From Nanobdellota archaeon (GTDB taxonomy: Archaea > Nanobdellota > Nanobdellia > Pacearchaeales > GW2011-AR1), in the NCBI GenBank assembly GCA_030640395.1, contig DAOWJK010000030.1, positions 1-6,042 of the forward strand: a DNA stretch of 6,042 nt, in the 5' to 3' direction. The notes under the pieces are model-generated. The model ran no database searches, had not been told where the DNA came from, and worked only from the letters and a program-made list of their open reading frames with translations. The position numbers and the translations under genes are program-made. Every line of letters starts with the position of its first letter. Position 1 is the first letter of the stretch. Below, piece by piece: positions 1 to 4,939 of this stretch.

Positions 1-292
1 AACTTTGTATTGGAAGTGTGTAAAGATAAATGTGTTTTTGTTTTGGCCAACCCTTATAGATTATTCCTTTTGATTCTCCTTTTTTATATTCTTCAAAATC
101 TAAGCTAGATGAATAAGTTCCTTTACTACAAATTATTGCCATCGCAATTGCCAAATCTTTTATGTCTGTTGCATAAACTCCTTTAATTAAATTTTCTGGG
201 TTTTTTTCTAAATCAATTGATTGTTTTGGAAATAATTTATCGCCAATTAATTTTTTTGAACTTCCATGGTAAAGAACTTTTATTTTAATCAT
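1..292 (-). CDS. Partial protein with possible ADP-ribosyltransferase-like fold (N-terminal 97 residues)
   Basis: The reading frame is open from an ATG at 292 to the window edge at 1, giving 97 residues without a stop; the C-terminus lies outside. Seen: a YHGS motif near the N-terminus (His9) and, about 30 residues later, a VYATD motif (Tyr40) followed by a small-residue helix (AIAMAI). A predicted beta-strand (HIYLYTLP) lies at the end of the visible part. This spacing resembles the first two elements of the H-Y-E type ADP-ribosyltransferase fold, where His and Tyr hold NAD; the expected Glu would lie beyond the window. That assignment is inference, and the protein could equally be an uncharacterised family. 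The start is firm: a perfect AGGAGGT ends 6 bases before the ATG, and the gene begins one base after the srp54 stop, so it is probably co-transcribed and translationally coupled with srp54. No signal peptide or membrane segment is visible. Confidence 0.7.
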   Translation of the reverse strand, partial: MIKIKVLYHGSSKKLIGDKLFPKQSIDLEKNPENLIKGVYATDIKDLAIAMAIICSKGTYSSSLDFEEYKKGESKGIIYKGWPKQKHIYLYTLPIQS

Positions 293-293
293 C

Positions 294-1670
294 TTAAAAC
301 CTCCTAACTTTTTTCTTCCCAAACTTCTTCGCAAGTTTCATCATCTGTTTTTGAGACATTCCCTGTGACATGTCCATGTCTGCTGAGCCTTTAATCATTT
401 CATTGAGCATTTTGTATTGCTTTAACAGAGAACGAATTTCTGAGTTGTTTACTCCTGCTCCTTTTGCAATTCTGTTAATTCTTGAAACAGCTGTTTTTTT
501 GTCGTCGAAGATTTCCGGGTTTTCTTTTTCTTCAGGAGTCATTGATTTTATTATGTGCTCCCATTTTTGTATTTTTTCCTGCTGGATTTCCAGAACACCT
601 TCTGGGATTTTTGCACTGCCCAGACCAGGAATCATTGATTTTATTTTGTCAAAGCCCCCAAGAGATTGCATTGATTTAACTTGTTCCACAACATCTTCTA
701 AAGATAACCTGCCTTGCTCAAGTTTCTCCTGTATTTTTTTCTGTTTGTCTTCATCTGTGACTGATTTTATTTTTTCAATTAAATTTTGCAGGTCGCCCAT
801 TCCTAATAATCTTGAAAGAAATTGTTTTGGATTGAATTCTTCTATGTCATTTATTTTCTCGCCTGTTCCTATAAAATAAACTGGTGCTTTGGTTTCTGCG
901 CAGGCTGTTAAAGCCCCGCCTGCTTTTGCAGAAGAATCCATTCTTGTTATTATTACGCCGGAAATATCTACAGCATCTTTGAATTCCTGGGCTTGCTTTT
1001 TTGCTGCCTGTCCCATGTCTGCAGGCATGACTAAAATAGATTCTGTTGGTTTGATGTATTTGTTCAAGTCCTTTATTTCCCTGGCTAATTCCCTGTCTAA
1101 ATTGTGCCGTCCTGCTGTGTCAATCAACACAACATTATAATCTTTTAATTTTGGCTTTATGAGTTTCCAGGTTTTTATTGCGTCGTCTTCTTCAAACTCT
1201 ATGAATGCAGTTAATTTGTTTTTTTCAGCTAATTGCTTTAACTGCTCTTTTGCAGCAGGACGATGCACATCCAGACCAACCAAGGCAACTTTGCTTCCGC
1301 GTTTTGCATAATAATTTCCGAGCTTTGCTATTGTTGTTGTTTTTCCACAGCCATACAAACCCATGAGCATAATTCTGTTTTGTTTGGATTGTAATTTTAA
1401 CTGCCTGTGTTCTCCGAGAATCTGCACAAGTTCGTCGTGGAGAAGTTTGATAATGTGCTCTTTTTTTTCTATTTCCTTGATTCTTTCATCTAATGCTGCT
1501 TTTTTTATTTTGTCACTTAACTGCTTTACTAAAATAATATTTACATCTGCTTCAATTAAAGCCCTTTGTAAATCACGCACAATAGTGTCCACTAAATTTT
1601 TATCCAGAAAAATAGCATTTGCTATTTTGTCTGTTGCTTTTCTTAAGACTTCTCCTAGTTTTTCTAACAT
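294..1670 (-). CDS. srp54: Signal recognition particle protein SRP54 (Ffh homologue)
   Basis: This GTPase of the signal recognition particle binds signal sequences emerging from ribosomes together with 7S RNA and docks with FtsY at the membrane. The 458 residues match the usual archaeal length of about 440-460. Domains: N helical bundle (about 1-95); G domain with P-loop GLYGCGKTTT (104-113), DVHRPAA (134-140), DTAGR (184-188), PADMGQ (216-221), TRMD (242-245) and GTGEK (268-272); linker SRLLGMGD (286-293); Met-rich M domain (about 295-458). The M domain contains GGFDKIKSMIPGLG (338-351), SMTPEEKENP (376-385), the RNA-binding helix around SRINRIAKGAG (396-406) and a basic KKFGKKKVRRF tail. 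Oddities: P-loop Tyr106 and Cys108 replace the usual Gln and Ser, Arg replaces Lys in the TKxD element, and Pro replaces Asp in DAxxGQ. The N-terminal MLEKLGEVLRKATDKIANAI fits family starts. No Shine-Dalgarno precedes the ATG; the leader is pyrimidine-rich. The ftsY gene lies upstream on the same strand. Confidence 0.97.
   Translation of the reverse strand: MLEKLGEVLRKATDKIANAIFLDKNLVDTIVRDLQRALIEADVNIILVKQLSDKIKKAALDERIKEIEKKEHIIKLLHDELVQILGEHRQLKLQSKQNRIMLMGLYGCGKTTTIAKLGNYYAKRGSKVALVGLDVHRPAAKEQLKQLAEKNKLTAFIEFEEDDAIKTWKLIKPKLKDYNVVLIDTAGRHNLDRELAREIKDLNKYIKPTESILVMPADMGQAAKKQAQEFKDAVDISGVIITRMDSSAKAGGALTACAETKAPVYFIGTGEKINDIEEFNPKQFLSRLLGMGDLQNLIEKIKSVTDEDKQKKIQEKLEQGRLSLEDVVEQVKSMQSLGGFDKIKSMIPGLGSAKIPEGVLEIQQEKIQKWEHIIKSMTPEEKENPEIFDDKKTAVSRINRIAKGAGVNNSEIRSLLKQYKMLNEMIKGSADMDMSQGMSQKQMMKLAKKFGKKKVRRF
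299..305 (-). promoter_or_regulatory. Strong Shine-Dalgarno for the gene at 292-1, embedded in srp54
   Basis: On the minus strand AGGAGGT lies 6 bases before the ATG at 292. The same bases form the last sense codons of srp54 (AGG AGG TTT, Arg-Arg-Phe), followed by TAA, one G and the ATG. The site fixes the start of the downstream gene. It contrasts with most other genes here, which appear leaderless and have no such site. Confidence 0.85.
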
Positions 1671-1738
1671 GAATTAGAGAGAGAAAAAGAGATTAAGAAG
1701 TTTTTGGTTAATGAACTATGGACTTTACAACACAAATC

Positions 1739-1748
1739 TTTATTAATA
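1739..1748 (+). promoter_or_regulatory. TATA box of the 1768 gene; palindromic, possibly shared with srp54
   Basis: The sequence TTTATTAATA is centred about 25 bp before the ATG at 1768, so transcription should begin at or near the start codon (leaderless mRNA). The core TATTAATA at 1741-1748 is a perfect palindrome, so on the minus strand it could also seat TBP and start a srp54 transcript near 1719, with a leader of about 49 bases. No better TATA box is visible closer to srp54; CTTAATC at 1697-1691 is a weak alternative. Inferred from sequence and spacing only. Confidence 0.55.
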
Positions 1749-1767
1749 TAATCCAATAAAAGAATCT

Positions 1768-2181
1768 ATGGGCTTTGAAGATATTTTAAAAAGAAATCCT
1801 GATTTAACAATTAAAGATTTACAAGAACTTCAGAGGAATTATGATAATCGTTTTGTGGTCCAAAAAGGATTTTCAGGGTTTGATAAAGTAAGACATACTT
1901 ATGCACATATGGGAAAATTGATTGGAAGGTTAGCAGATTATGTTCATGACATGGAAGAATCTCCAGAGAAGGTTTCTGATGATGATATAAAAAATAAAGT
2001 AATTCCAGATCTTTTGGTTTATTCTGCTTGGCTCGCTGAAGAATTTGGAATTGATATGGAACAAGCATATCTTACAAGATTTATTGGAAATTTAAAGAGA
2101 TTATATTCTGATAAAGTTCCTCAAGAAGAACTCCAATCACTTAGAAGTTGTATAGAAGAAAAGTTTAAGAAAAATGATTAA
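1768..2181 (+). CDS. Small all-alpha protein resembling the MazG/NTP-pyrophosphohydrolase fold
   Basis: This 137-residue soluble protein is predicted to be almost entirely helical. Residues 39-61 (DKVRHTYAHMGKLIGRLADY onwards) and 74-110 (NKVIPDLLVYSAWLAEEFGI, then D and YLTRFIGNLKRL) resemble the two central helices and the helix-turn after them in MazG-like/dCTPase-type nucleotide pyrophosphohydrolases. In those, a conserved Asp sits in a (E)xxxDLLxYxxxLA context; here that Asp is Asp81. The EExxE metal ligands usual on the first helix are not apparent (GKLIGRLAD), so catalysis is doubtful. The protein could instead be a non-catalytic relative or an unrelated helical family. Promoter spacing supports a leaderless start at 1768. 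The gene lies between ftsY and srp54 in the opposite orientation, and its stop codon overlaps the ftsY stop. Glu codons are mainly GAA, as in the other AT-rich genes of the window. The fold assignment is by pattern memory only. Confidence 0.85.
   Translation: MGFEDILKRNPDLTIKDLQELQRNYDNRFVVQKGFSGFDKVRHTYAHMGKLIGRLADYVHDMEESPEKVSDDDIKNKVIPDLLVYSAWLAEEFGIDMEQAYLTRFIGNLKRLYSDKVPQEELQSLRSCIEEKFKKND
2155..2177 (-). terminator. Possible T-rich terminator of ftsY
   Basis: Immediately after the ftsY stop, the minus strand has two T runs (complement of 2170-2174 and 2159-2162) separated by a short AT-rich stretch. In the other direction the same bases encode the Lys-rich C-terminus (EEKFKKND) of the plus-strand gene. 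They would serve as an intrinsic archaeal terminator, but the T richness may simply reflect lysine codons. Confidence 0.35.
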
Positions 2182-3242
2182 TCTTCAAGCCCGAGTTTCT
2201 CAATAAATTTTTCTTTATTAAAAACTTCTATTTTGTCATATTCTTGTCCAGTTCCTAAATAAAGAATTGGTTTTTTTGTGACATAGCCAACTGACAAAGC
2301 TGTGCCGCCTTTTTTGTCAATGTCTGCTTTTGTTAAGATGATTCCGTCAATGCCGATTGCCCAGTCAAAACTTTTTACCTGCTCTATTGCGTCGTTTCCT
2401 GTTATGCTTTCTCCTACAAATATTTTTGTATCTGGCTTGCATACTCTTGAAATTTTTTCTATTTCTTTTAAAAGATTTTTTGCAGTGTGCATTCTGCCGG
2501 CAGTGTCAATTAAAACACAATTGATTAAATTCTTTTTTGCGTATTTTATCGCGTCAAAGCCGACTGCTGCAGGGTCTGAGCCATATTCATGCGAGATGAC
2601 TTTAACTCCGATTCTGTCCCCGTGTTTTTTCAGCTGTTCAATTGAAGCAGCACGAAAAGTATCTGCTGCTGCGAGTACACAAGAGATTTTTTTATGTTTT
2701 AAAGAATCTGCAATTTTTGCAATTGTTGTGGTTTTTCCTGTTCCATTGATTCCGCAAAACAAAACAACATAAGGTTCCTTGGATTGGTCAGAAGTTTTCT
2801 CTTTAATCTTTTCAAACAAATCAAAAGGTTCAATTAAGATTTCTTTAATTATTTCTTCGAATGAATCTTTTATCTCGCTTTCAATTTCTTTTTTTAACAG
2901 CTCTTTTCCAACGATTTTTTCTTTTAACAACTTAATCATCTTTTCAGCAACTTCCAAAGCAACATTGTTTTCCAAAAGCAGCATTTCAAGTTCTTCAGAA
3001 TAAATTTCAAACTCTTTTCCAGAGATTTTTACTTTTGTTATTTTTGAAGTTATTTTTTTAAGAAAGCTTTTTTCTTTTGCAGTTTCTTTTATTTTTTCTA
3101 AATCTGGTTCAAATTTTTGCATACCTGCATTAAACTTCATGGGAAGTTTAATTTCTTTAACAGGTTCTTCTTTAATTACTTCTGACTTTTCTGAAACCTT
3201 TTTTGTCCAAGATTTTATTTTGTTTTTTAGTTTATTAAACAT
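2178..3242 (-). CDS. ftsY: Signal recognition particle receptor FtsY
   Basis: This receptor GTPase at the cytoplasmic membrane pairs with SRP54 and hands ribosome-nascent chains to the Sec translocon. The 354 residues suit archaeal FtsY, which lacks the long acidic A domain of E. coli. A basic amphipathic N-terminal helix (residues 2-15, FNKLKNKIKSWTKK) is a likely membrane-binding segment. A variable Lys/Glu-rich linker follows to about residue 60, then the N bundle (about 75-150) and the G domain. Motifs: P-loop GINGTGKTTT (164-173), DTFRAAS (194-200), DTAGR (246-250), TGND (281-284), TKAD (304-307), KKGGTAL (310-316) and GTGQEYD (330-336). The receptor-type Asn166 in the P-loop is retained, unlike the Gln-to-Tyr change in the partner SRP54. 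The start is supported by a TATA box 25 bp upstream, implying a leaderless mRNA. The gene lies on the same strand as srp54, separated by one inverted gene. Confidence 0.97.
   Translation of the reverse strand: MFNKLKNKIKSWTKKVSEKSEVIKEEPVKEIKLPMKFNAGMQKFEPDLEKIKETAKEKSFLKKITSKITKVKISGKEFEIYSEELEMLLLENNVALEVAEKMIKLLKEKIVGKELLKKEIESEIKDSFEEIIKEILIEPFDLFEKIKEKTSDQSKEPYVVLFCGINGTGKTTTIAKIADSLKHKKISCVLAAADTFRAASIEQLKKHGDRIGVKVISHEYGSDPAAVGFDAIKYAKKNLINCVLIDTAGRMHTAKNLLKEIEKISRVCKPDTKIFVGESITGNDAIEQVKSFDWAIGIDGIILTKADIDKKGGTALSVGYVTKKPILYLGTGQEYDKIEVFNKEKFIEKLGLED
2207..2217 (+). terminator. Possible T-rich terminator of the 1768-2181 gene
   Basis: ATTTTTCTTTA lies about 25 bases past the stop codon on the sense strand. 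Archaeal transcription can end at short T tracts without a hairpin. The tract is inside the antisense 3' end of ftsY, so base choice there is also constrained by coding; support is weak. Confidence 0.3.
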
Positions 3243-3260
3243 GATTATAAGAATGGTAAA

Positions 3261-3270
3261 TAGTTTATAG
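3261..3270 (-). promoter_or_regulatory. TATA box of ftsY
   Basis: The minus strand reads CTATAAACTA, centred about 25 bp before the ATG at 3242. This spacing puts the transcription start at the start codon, and no Shine-Dalgarno is present in the intervening bases. The 65-bp gap between ftsY and the 222-residue gene gives ftsY its own promoter. Confidence 0.6.
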
Positions 3271-3307
3271 GTTTAACTGATTAGAAAAATAATTTTTTTA
3301 GAGATTT

Positions 3308-3976
3308 TCATGAAGTAATTTTTTTAACAAACTTTTCTATATCCAGGAAAATAAAGATTGGATCCTCTACTACTGGTATTAGTGAATAACCTCTGCTAGT
3401 TATTACTCGATCCATATATGTTTTGTTGTTTTTACTTGCTTTGAATCCATAGCTAAAACGATGAATTGAGTTTTTTGTACTAAATAAAGCACAACGTCTT
3501 TCAGAATGTGCTACTGATTGAAATGAAATTCCATCAGCTTGAAATTTGTATAATTCAAAAAATTCCCCTTCATTAGAATAGGTAAGTGATGTCCAATCTC
3601 TTGTAGCACTAGACTTATACCTGTTATATAATCTTTGGAATCCTTCACTGCTTTCTTCTATAATTTCATGCTTTATGTCTAAATTAGGAAGCGAATTATT
3701 TATCATAGACCTTAAGGAAGTTTTGTAAAATAATTTGTCTTTTTTATTTCTTTCAATTATTAATTTTTTAAGGTCTTTTTCATATTCTGGAAGTTCTTTT
3801 ATACAATTTTCTAAATTGTTTTCTGCAAAGAGGTAAATTTGATCAACAGATGGATAATCACTGAGCGAATAATATTTTTTAATGTAATCTCCTAAATTTT
3901 TTATTTTTTTACTTTGATTTCTAACTAAAGTTCGTTCTTCTAATATCTTCCTTATTACTGGGCTTTGATGTGTCAT
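3308..3976 (-). CDS. Hypothetical protein, 222 residues, divergent from a TrmB-like regulator
   Basis: I do not recognise a family. The protein is soluble, with no signal peptide or convincing membrane segment. Residues 1-95 look helical and rich in Lys/Glu (for example ELPEYEKDLKKLIIERNKKD, 61-80). Residues 125-210 look like a mixed alpha/beta domain with aromatic-rich strands (SLTYSNEGEFFELYKF, 130-145; RRCALFSTK, 160-168; HRFSYGFKA, 172-180), ending in PVVEDPIFIFLDIEKF (201-216). Cys59 and Cys162 are the only cysteines. The ATG at 3976 is supported by a TATA box 24-25 bp upstream, implying a leaderless mRNA; an ATG at 3984 is out of frame. It is transcribed away from the regulator gene at 4064 with only 87 bp between them, so it is a plausible target of that regulator. 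Coding reality rests on ORF length in AT-rich DNA, promoter placement and lack of a competing frame. Confidence 0.8.
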   Translation of the reverse strand: MTHQSPVIRKILEERTLVRNQSKKIKNLGDYIKKYYSLSDYPSVDQIYLFAENNLENCIKELPEYEKDLKKLIIERNKKDKLFYKTSLRSMINNSLPNLDIKHEIIEESSEGFQRLYNRYKSSATRDWTSLTYSNEGEFFELYKFQADGISFQSVAHSERRCALFSTKNSIHRFSYGFKASKNNKTYMDRVITSRGYSLIPVVEDPIFIFLDIEKFVKKITS

Positions 3977-3995
3977 TTTAACATGGTTATAGCTG

Positions 3996-4005
3996 TATAT
4001 TTAAA
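3996..4005 (-). promoter_or_regulatory. TATA box of the 222-residue gene
   Basis: The minus strand reads TTTAAATATA, a near-consensus archaeal TATA box, centred 24-25 bp before the ATG at 3976. This predicts a leaderless transcript. It faces away from the TATA box of the regulator gene at 4034-4042. Confidence 0.65.
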
Positions 4006-4013
4006 CGTTATGT

Positions 4014-4028
4014 GTCCATTAAAAGGAC
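4014..4028. promoter_or_regulatory. Candidate operator: GTCC-N7-GGAC dyad between divergent promoters
   Basis: The arms GTCC (4014-4017) and GGAC (4025-4028) form a 15-bp dyad in an otherwise AT-rich intergenic region. Its centre (4021) is 17-21 bp from both opposing TATA boxes. A bound dimeric HTH regulator could control both the regulator gene and the 222-residue gene. The arms are only 4 bp, so chance occurrence cannot be excluded; placement is the main argument. Confidence 0.4.
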
Positions 4029-4033
4029 GAAAA

Positions 4034-4042
4034 ATTTAAATA
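4034..4042 (+). promoter_or_regulatory. TATA box of the TrmB-like regulator gene
   Basis: ATTTAAATA is centred 26 bp before the ATG at 4064 and preceded by a purine-rich CGAAAA that could serve as a TFB recognition element. Predicts a leaderless transcript. Confidence 0.65.
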
Positions 4043-4063
4043 GGAATAAGAATTAAAAAAAGT

Positions 4064-4819
4064 ATGTTACAGAAACAGGATTTACTTGATTTGGGATTAA
4101 CAAATAATGAAGCAGAAATTTACCTTCTATTGATTAAACTAGAAGAAGCAAAAGCTTATGAGATTTCTAAATATGTAACAATTTCAAGGTCGCATGTTTA
4201 TGATTCTTTGAATAGTTTGCTGGCGAAAGGTCTTGTAAATTATATAACTAAAGATAAAAAGAGATTATATAGAATAACAAATGTTGATAATTTAATTAAT
4301 TTATTAGAAGATAAAGAGGAAAAAATAATAAAACAAAAACAAGAATTAAAACAAAAAATAAAAGATGTAAAAGAAAAAGAGAAAATAACGACTTCAAAAG
4401 TTGAAGTATATGAAGGTATTGAAGGAGTAAAATATATACTAAATGATGTTATAAAAGATGGGATAAGCAAAAAATACAAAGAAATTCTTGTGATGAATTC
4501 TTTTTCTAGAGATGAATTTGTCAAATATGTGCCAGAATATATTTGGGGTAGATTTTGGAATTTAAGAAAAAAGAATAAAATTACTTCAAGACAACTTTTT
4601 GCTGGAGGGAAAGAAGTAACAAAACATCCTTATGTGAAATCTAGGAAACTTCCTAAAGAATATTTTAATGATAAAGTGGTTCATTCTATTTATGGGAATA
4701 AAATGATTTATTTTATTTTCACATTAAAACCTTTGGTGATAAAAATTGAGAGTGATGAGATTGCACAATTATATAGAAACCAGTTTGAAATTTTATGGAA
4801 GAGAGCAAAAATTAATTGA
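4064..4819 (+). CDS. TrmB-family transcriptional regulator
   Basis: This is a 251-residue DNA-binding regulator. Residues 1-75 form a TrmB-type winged helix-turn-helix: LGLTNNEAEIYLLLIKLEEA (10-29), AYEISKYVTISRSHVYDSLN (31-50), then the wing LLAKGLVNYITKDKKRLYRI (52-71). Residues 78-110 are a Lys/Glu heptad-like coiled coil typical of the dimerisation segment. From 113 the sequence VEVYEGIEGVKYILNDVI opens the C-terminal effector domain characteristic of the family, ending with FEILWKRAK (241-249). At 251 residues it is shorter than the sugar-sensing TrmB of Thermococcales (about 340), lacking room for that extra sugar-binding region, so the ligand is unknown. It is divergent from the 222-residue gene and upstream of, in the same direction as, apgM, but apgM has its own promoter. 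Autoregulation through the intergenic dyad is plausible. Glu codons are mostly GAA, unlike apgM. Confidence 0.93.
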   Translation: MLQKQDLLDLGLTNNEAEIYLLLIKLEEAKAYEISKYVTISRSHVYDSLNSLLAKGLVNYITKDKKRLYRITNVDNLINLLEDKEEKIIKQKQELKQKIKDVKEKEKITTSKVEVYEGIEGVKYILNDVIKDGISKKYKEILVMNSFSRDEFVKYVPEYIWGRFWNLRKKNKITSRQLFAGGKEVTKHPYVKSRKLPKEYFNDKVVHSIYGNKMIYFIFTLKPLVIKIESDEIAQLYRNQFEILWKRAKIN

Positions 4820-4850
4820 GTGATTTTATAATCTTAACTGAACATAAATT

Positions 4851-4858
4851 TTTATAAA
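4851..4858 (+). promoter_or_regulatory. TATA box of the uORF-apgM transcript
   Basis: TTTATAAA is centred 25-26 bp before the ATG at 4880, the same spacing as the other leaderless promoters of this window. It lies about 80 bp before the apgM ATG, so apgM should have a leader of about 56 bases that contains a 19-codon ORF. Confidence 0.6.
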
Positions 4859-4861
4859 CAA

Positions 4862-4879
4862 CCCTTTCTTATTTCTTTT
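4862..4879 (+). terminator. T-rich tract after the TrmB-like gene
   Basis: A pyrimidine-rich stretch (CCCTTTCTTATTTCTTTT) begins 43 bases after the regulator stop. It could terminate that transcript in the archaeal T-tract manner. It also lies between the apgM-side TATA box and its predicted start site, so it may instead be initiator sequence. Confidence 0.3.
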
Positions 4880-4939
4880 ATGAAAGTAAATCAGAGATTT
4901 TCATTCATTCAAAAATTATATAGAGGTTATTTTGAATGA
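4880..4939 (+). CDS. Putative 19-codon upstream ORF coupled to apgM
   Basis: The frame reads MKVNQRFSFIQKLYRGYFE and stops with TGA. Its ATG coincides with the transcription start predicted from the TATA box at 4851-4858. Its TGA overlaps the apgM ATG in an ATGA arrangement, typical of translational coupling by termination-reinitiation. The peptide is basic and aromatic-rich, and I recognise no homologue. It is out of frame with apgM, so it is not an N-terminal extension. It may act only by being translated (a coupling or leader ORF), and may not yield a stable protein. Such a short ORF can occur by chance; the double coincidence at both ends is the argument. Confidence 0.5.
   Translation: MKVNQRFSFIQKLYRGYFE
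4923..4927 (+). promoter_or_regulatory. Shine-Dalgarno of apgM inside the upstream ORF
   Basis: GAGGT lies 8 bases before the apgM ATG at 4936, within the 15th-16th codons of the upstream ORF. It supports the chosen apgM start and is consistent with a leadered mRNA rather than a leaderless one. Confidence 0.6.

Noticed and set aside
370..1677. Plus-strand open frames opposite srp54 (370-879, 889-1140, 1363-1677)
   Set aside because: They are antisense shadows of a gene with clear SRP54 motifs; their translations are Ser/Phe/Cys-rich and have no recognisable domain or promoter.
1811..2068. Minus-strand open frame of 85 codons inside the 137-residue gene
   Set aside because: No promoter or ribosome binding site, and the plus-strand frame is longer, has a well-placed TATA box and a coherent helical pattern.
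2302..3003. Plus-strand open frames opposite ftsY (2302-2772, 2779-3003)
   Set aside because: Antisense to the conserved FtsY GTPase domain; composition is typical of a reversed Lys/Glu-rich gene.
3273..3311. 12-codon minus-strand ORF beginning in the stop of the 222-residue gene (ATGA overlap)
   Set aside because: Too short and ends before the ftsY promoter; lacks the promoter coincidence that supports the apgM upstream ORF.
4240..4524. Minus-strand open frame opposite the TrmB-like regulator
   Set aside because: Mirrors the Lys-rich coiled coil, giving a Phe/Ser-rich pseudo-membrane sequence; not a real membrane protein.
3300..4904. Shared 12-mer AGAGATTTTCAT at 3300-3311 and 4893-4904
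   Set aside because: A single AT-rich 12-base match with different surroundings; no extension, no third copy and no common function, so chance is the simplest explanation.
4911..4922. Second TATA-like stretch (AAAAATTATATA) just before apgM
   Set aside because: Centred only about 19 bp before the ATG at 4936, so start would fall inside the gene; the box at 4851-4858 has the right spacing and apgM has a Shine-Dalgarno suited to a leadered mRNA.
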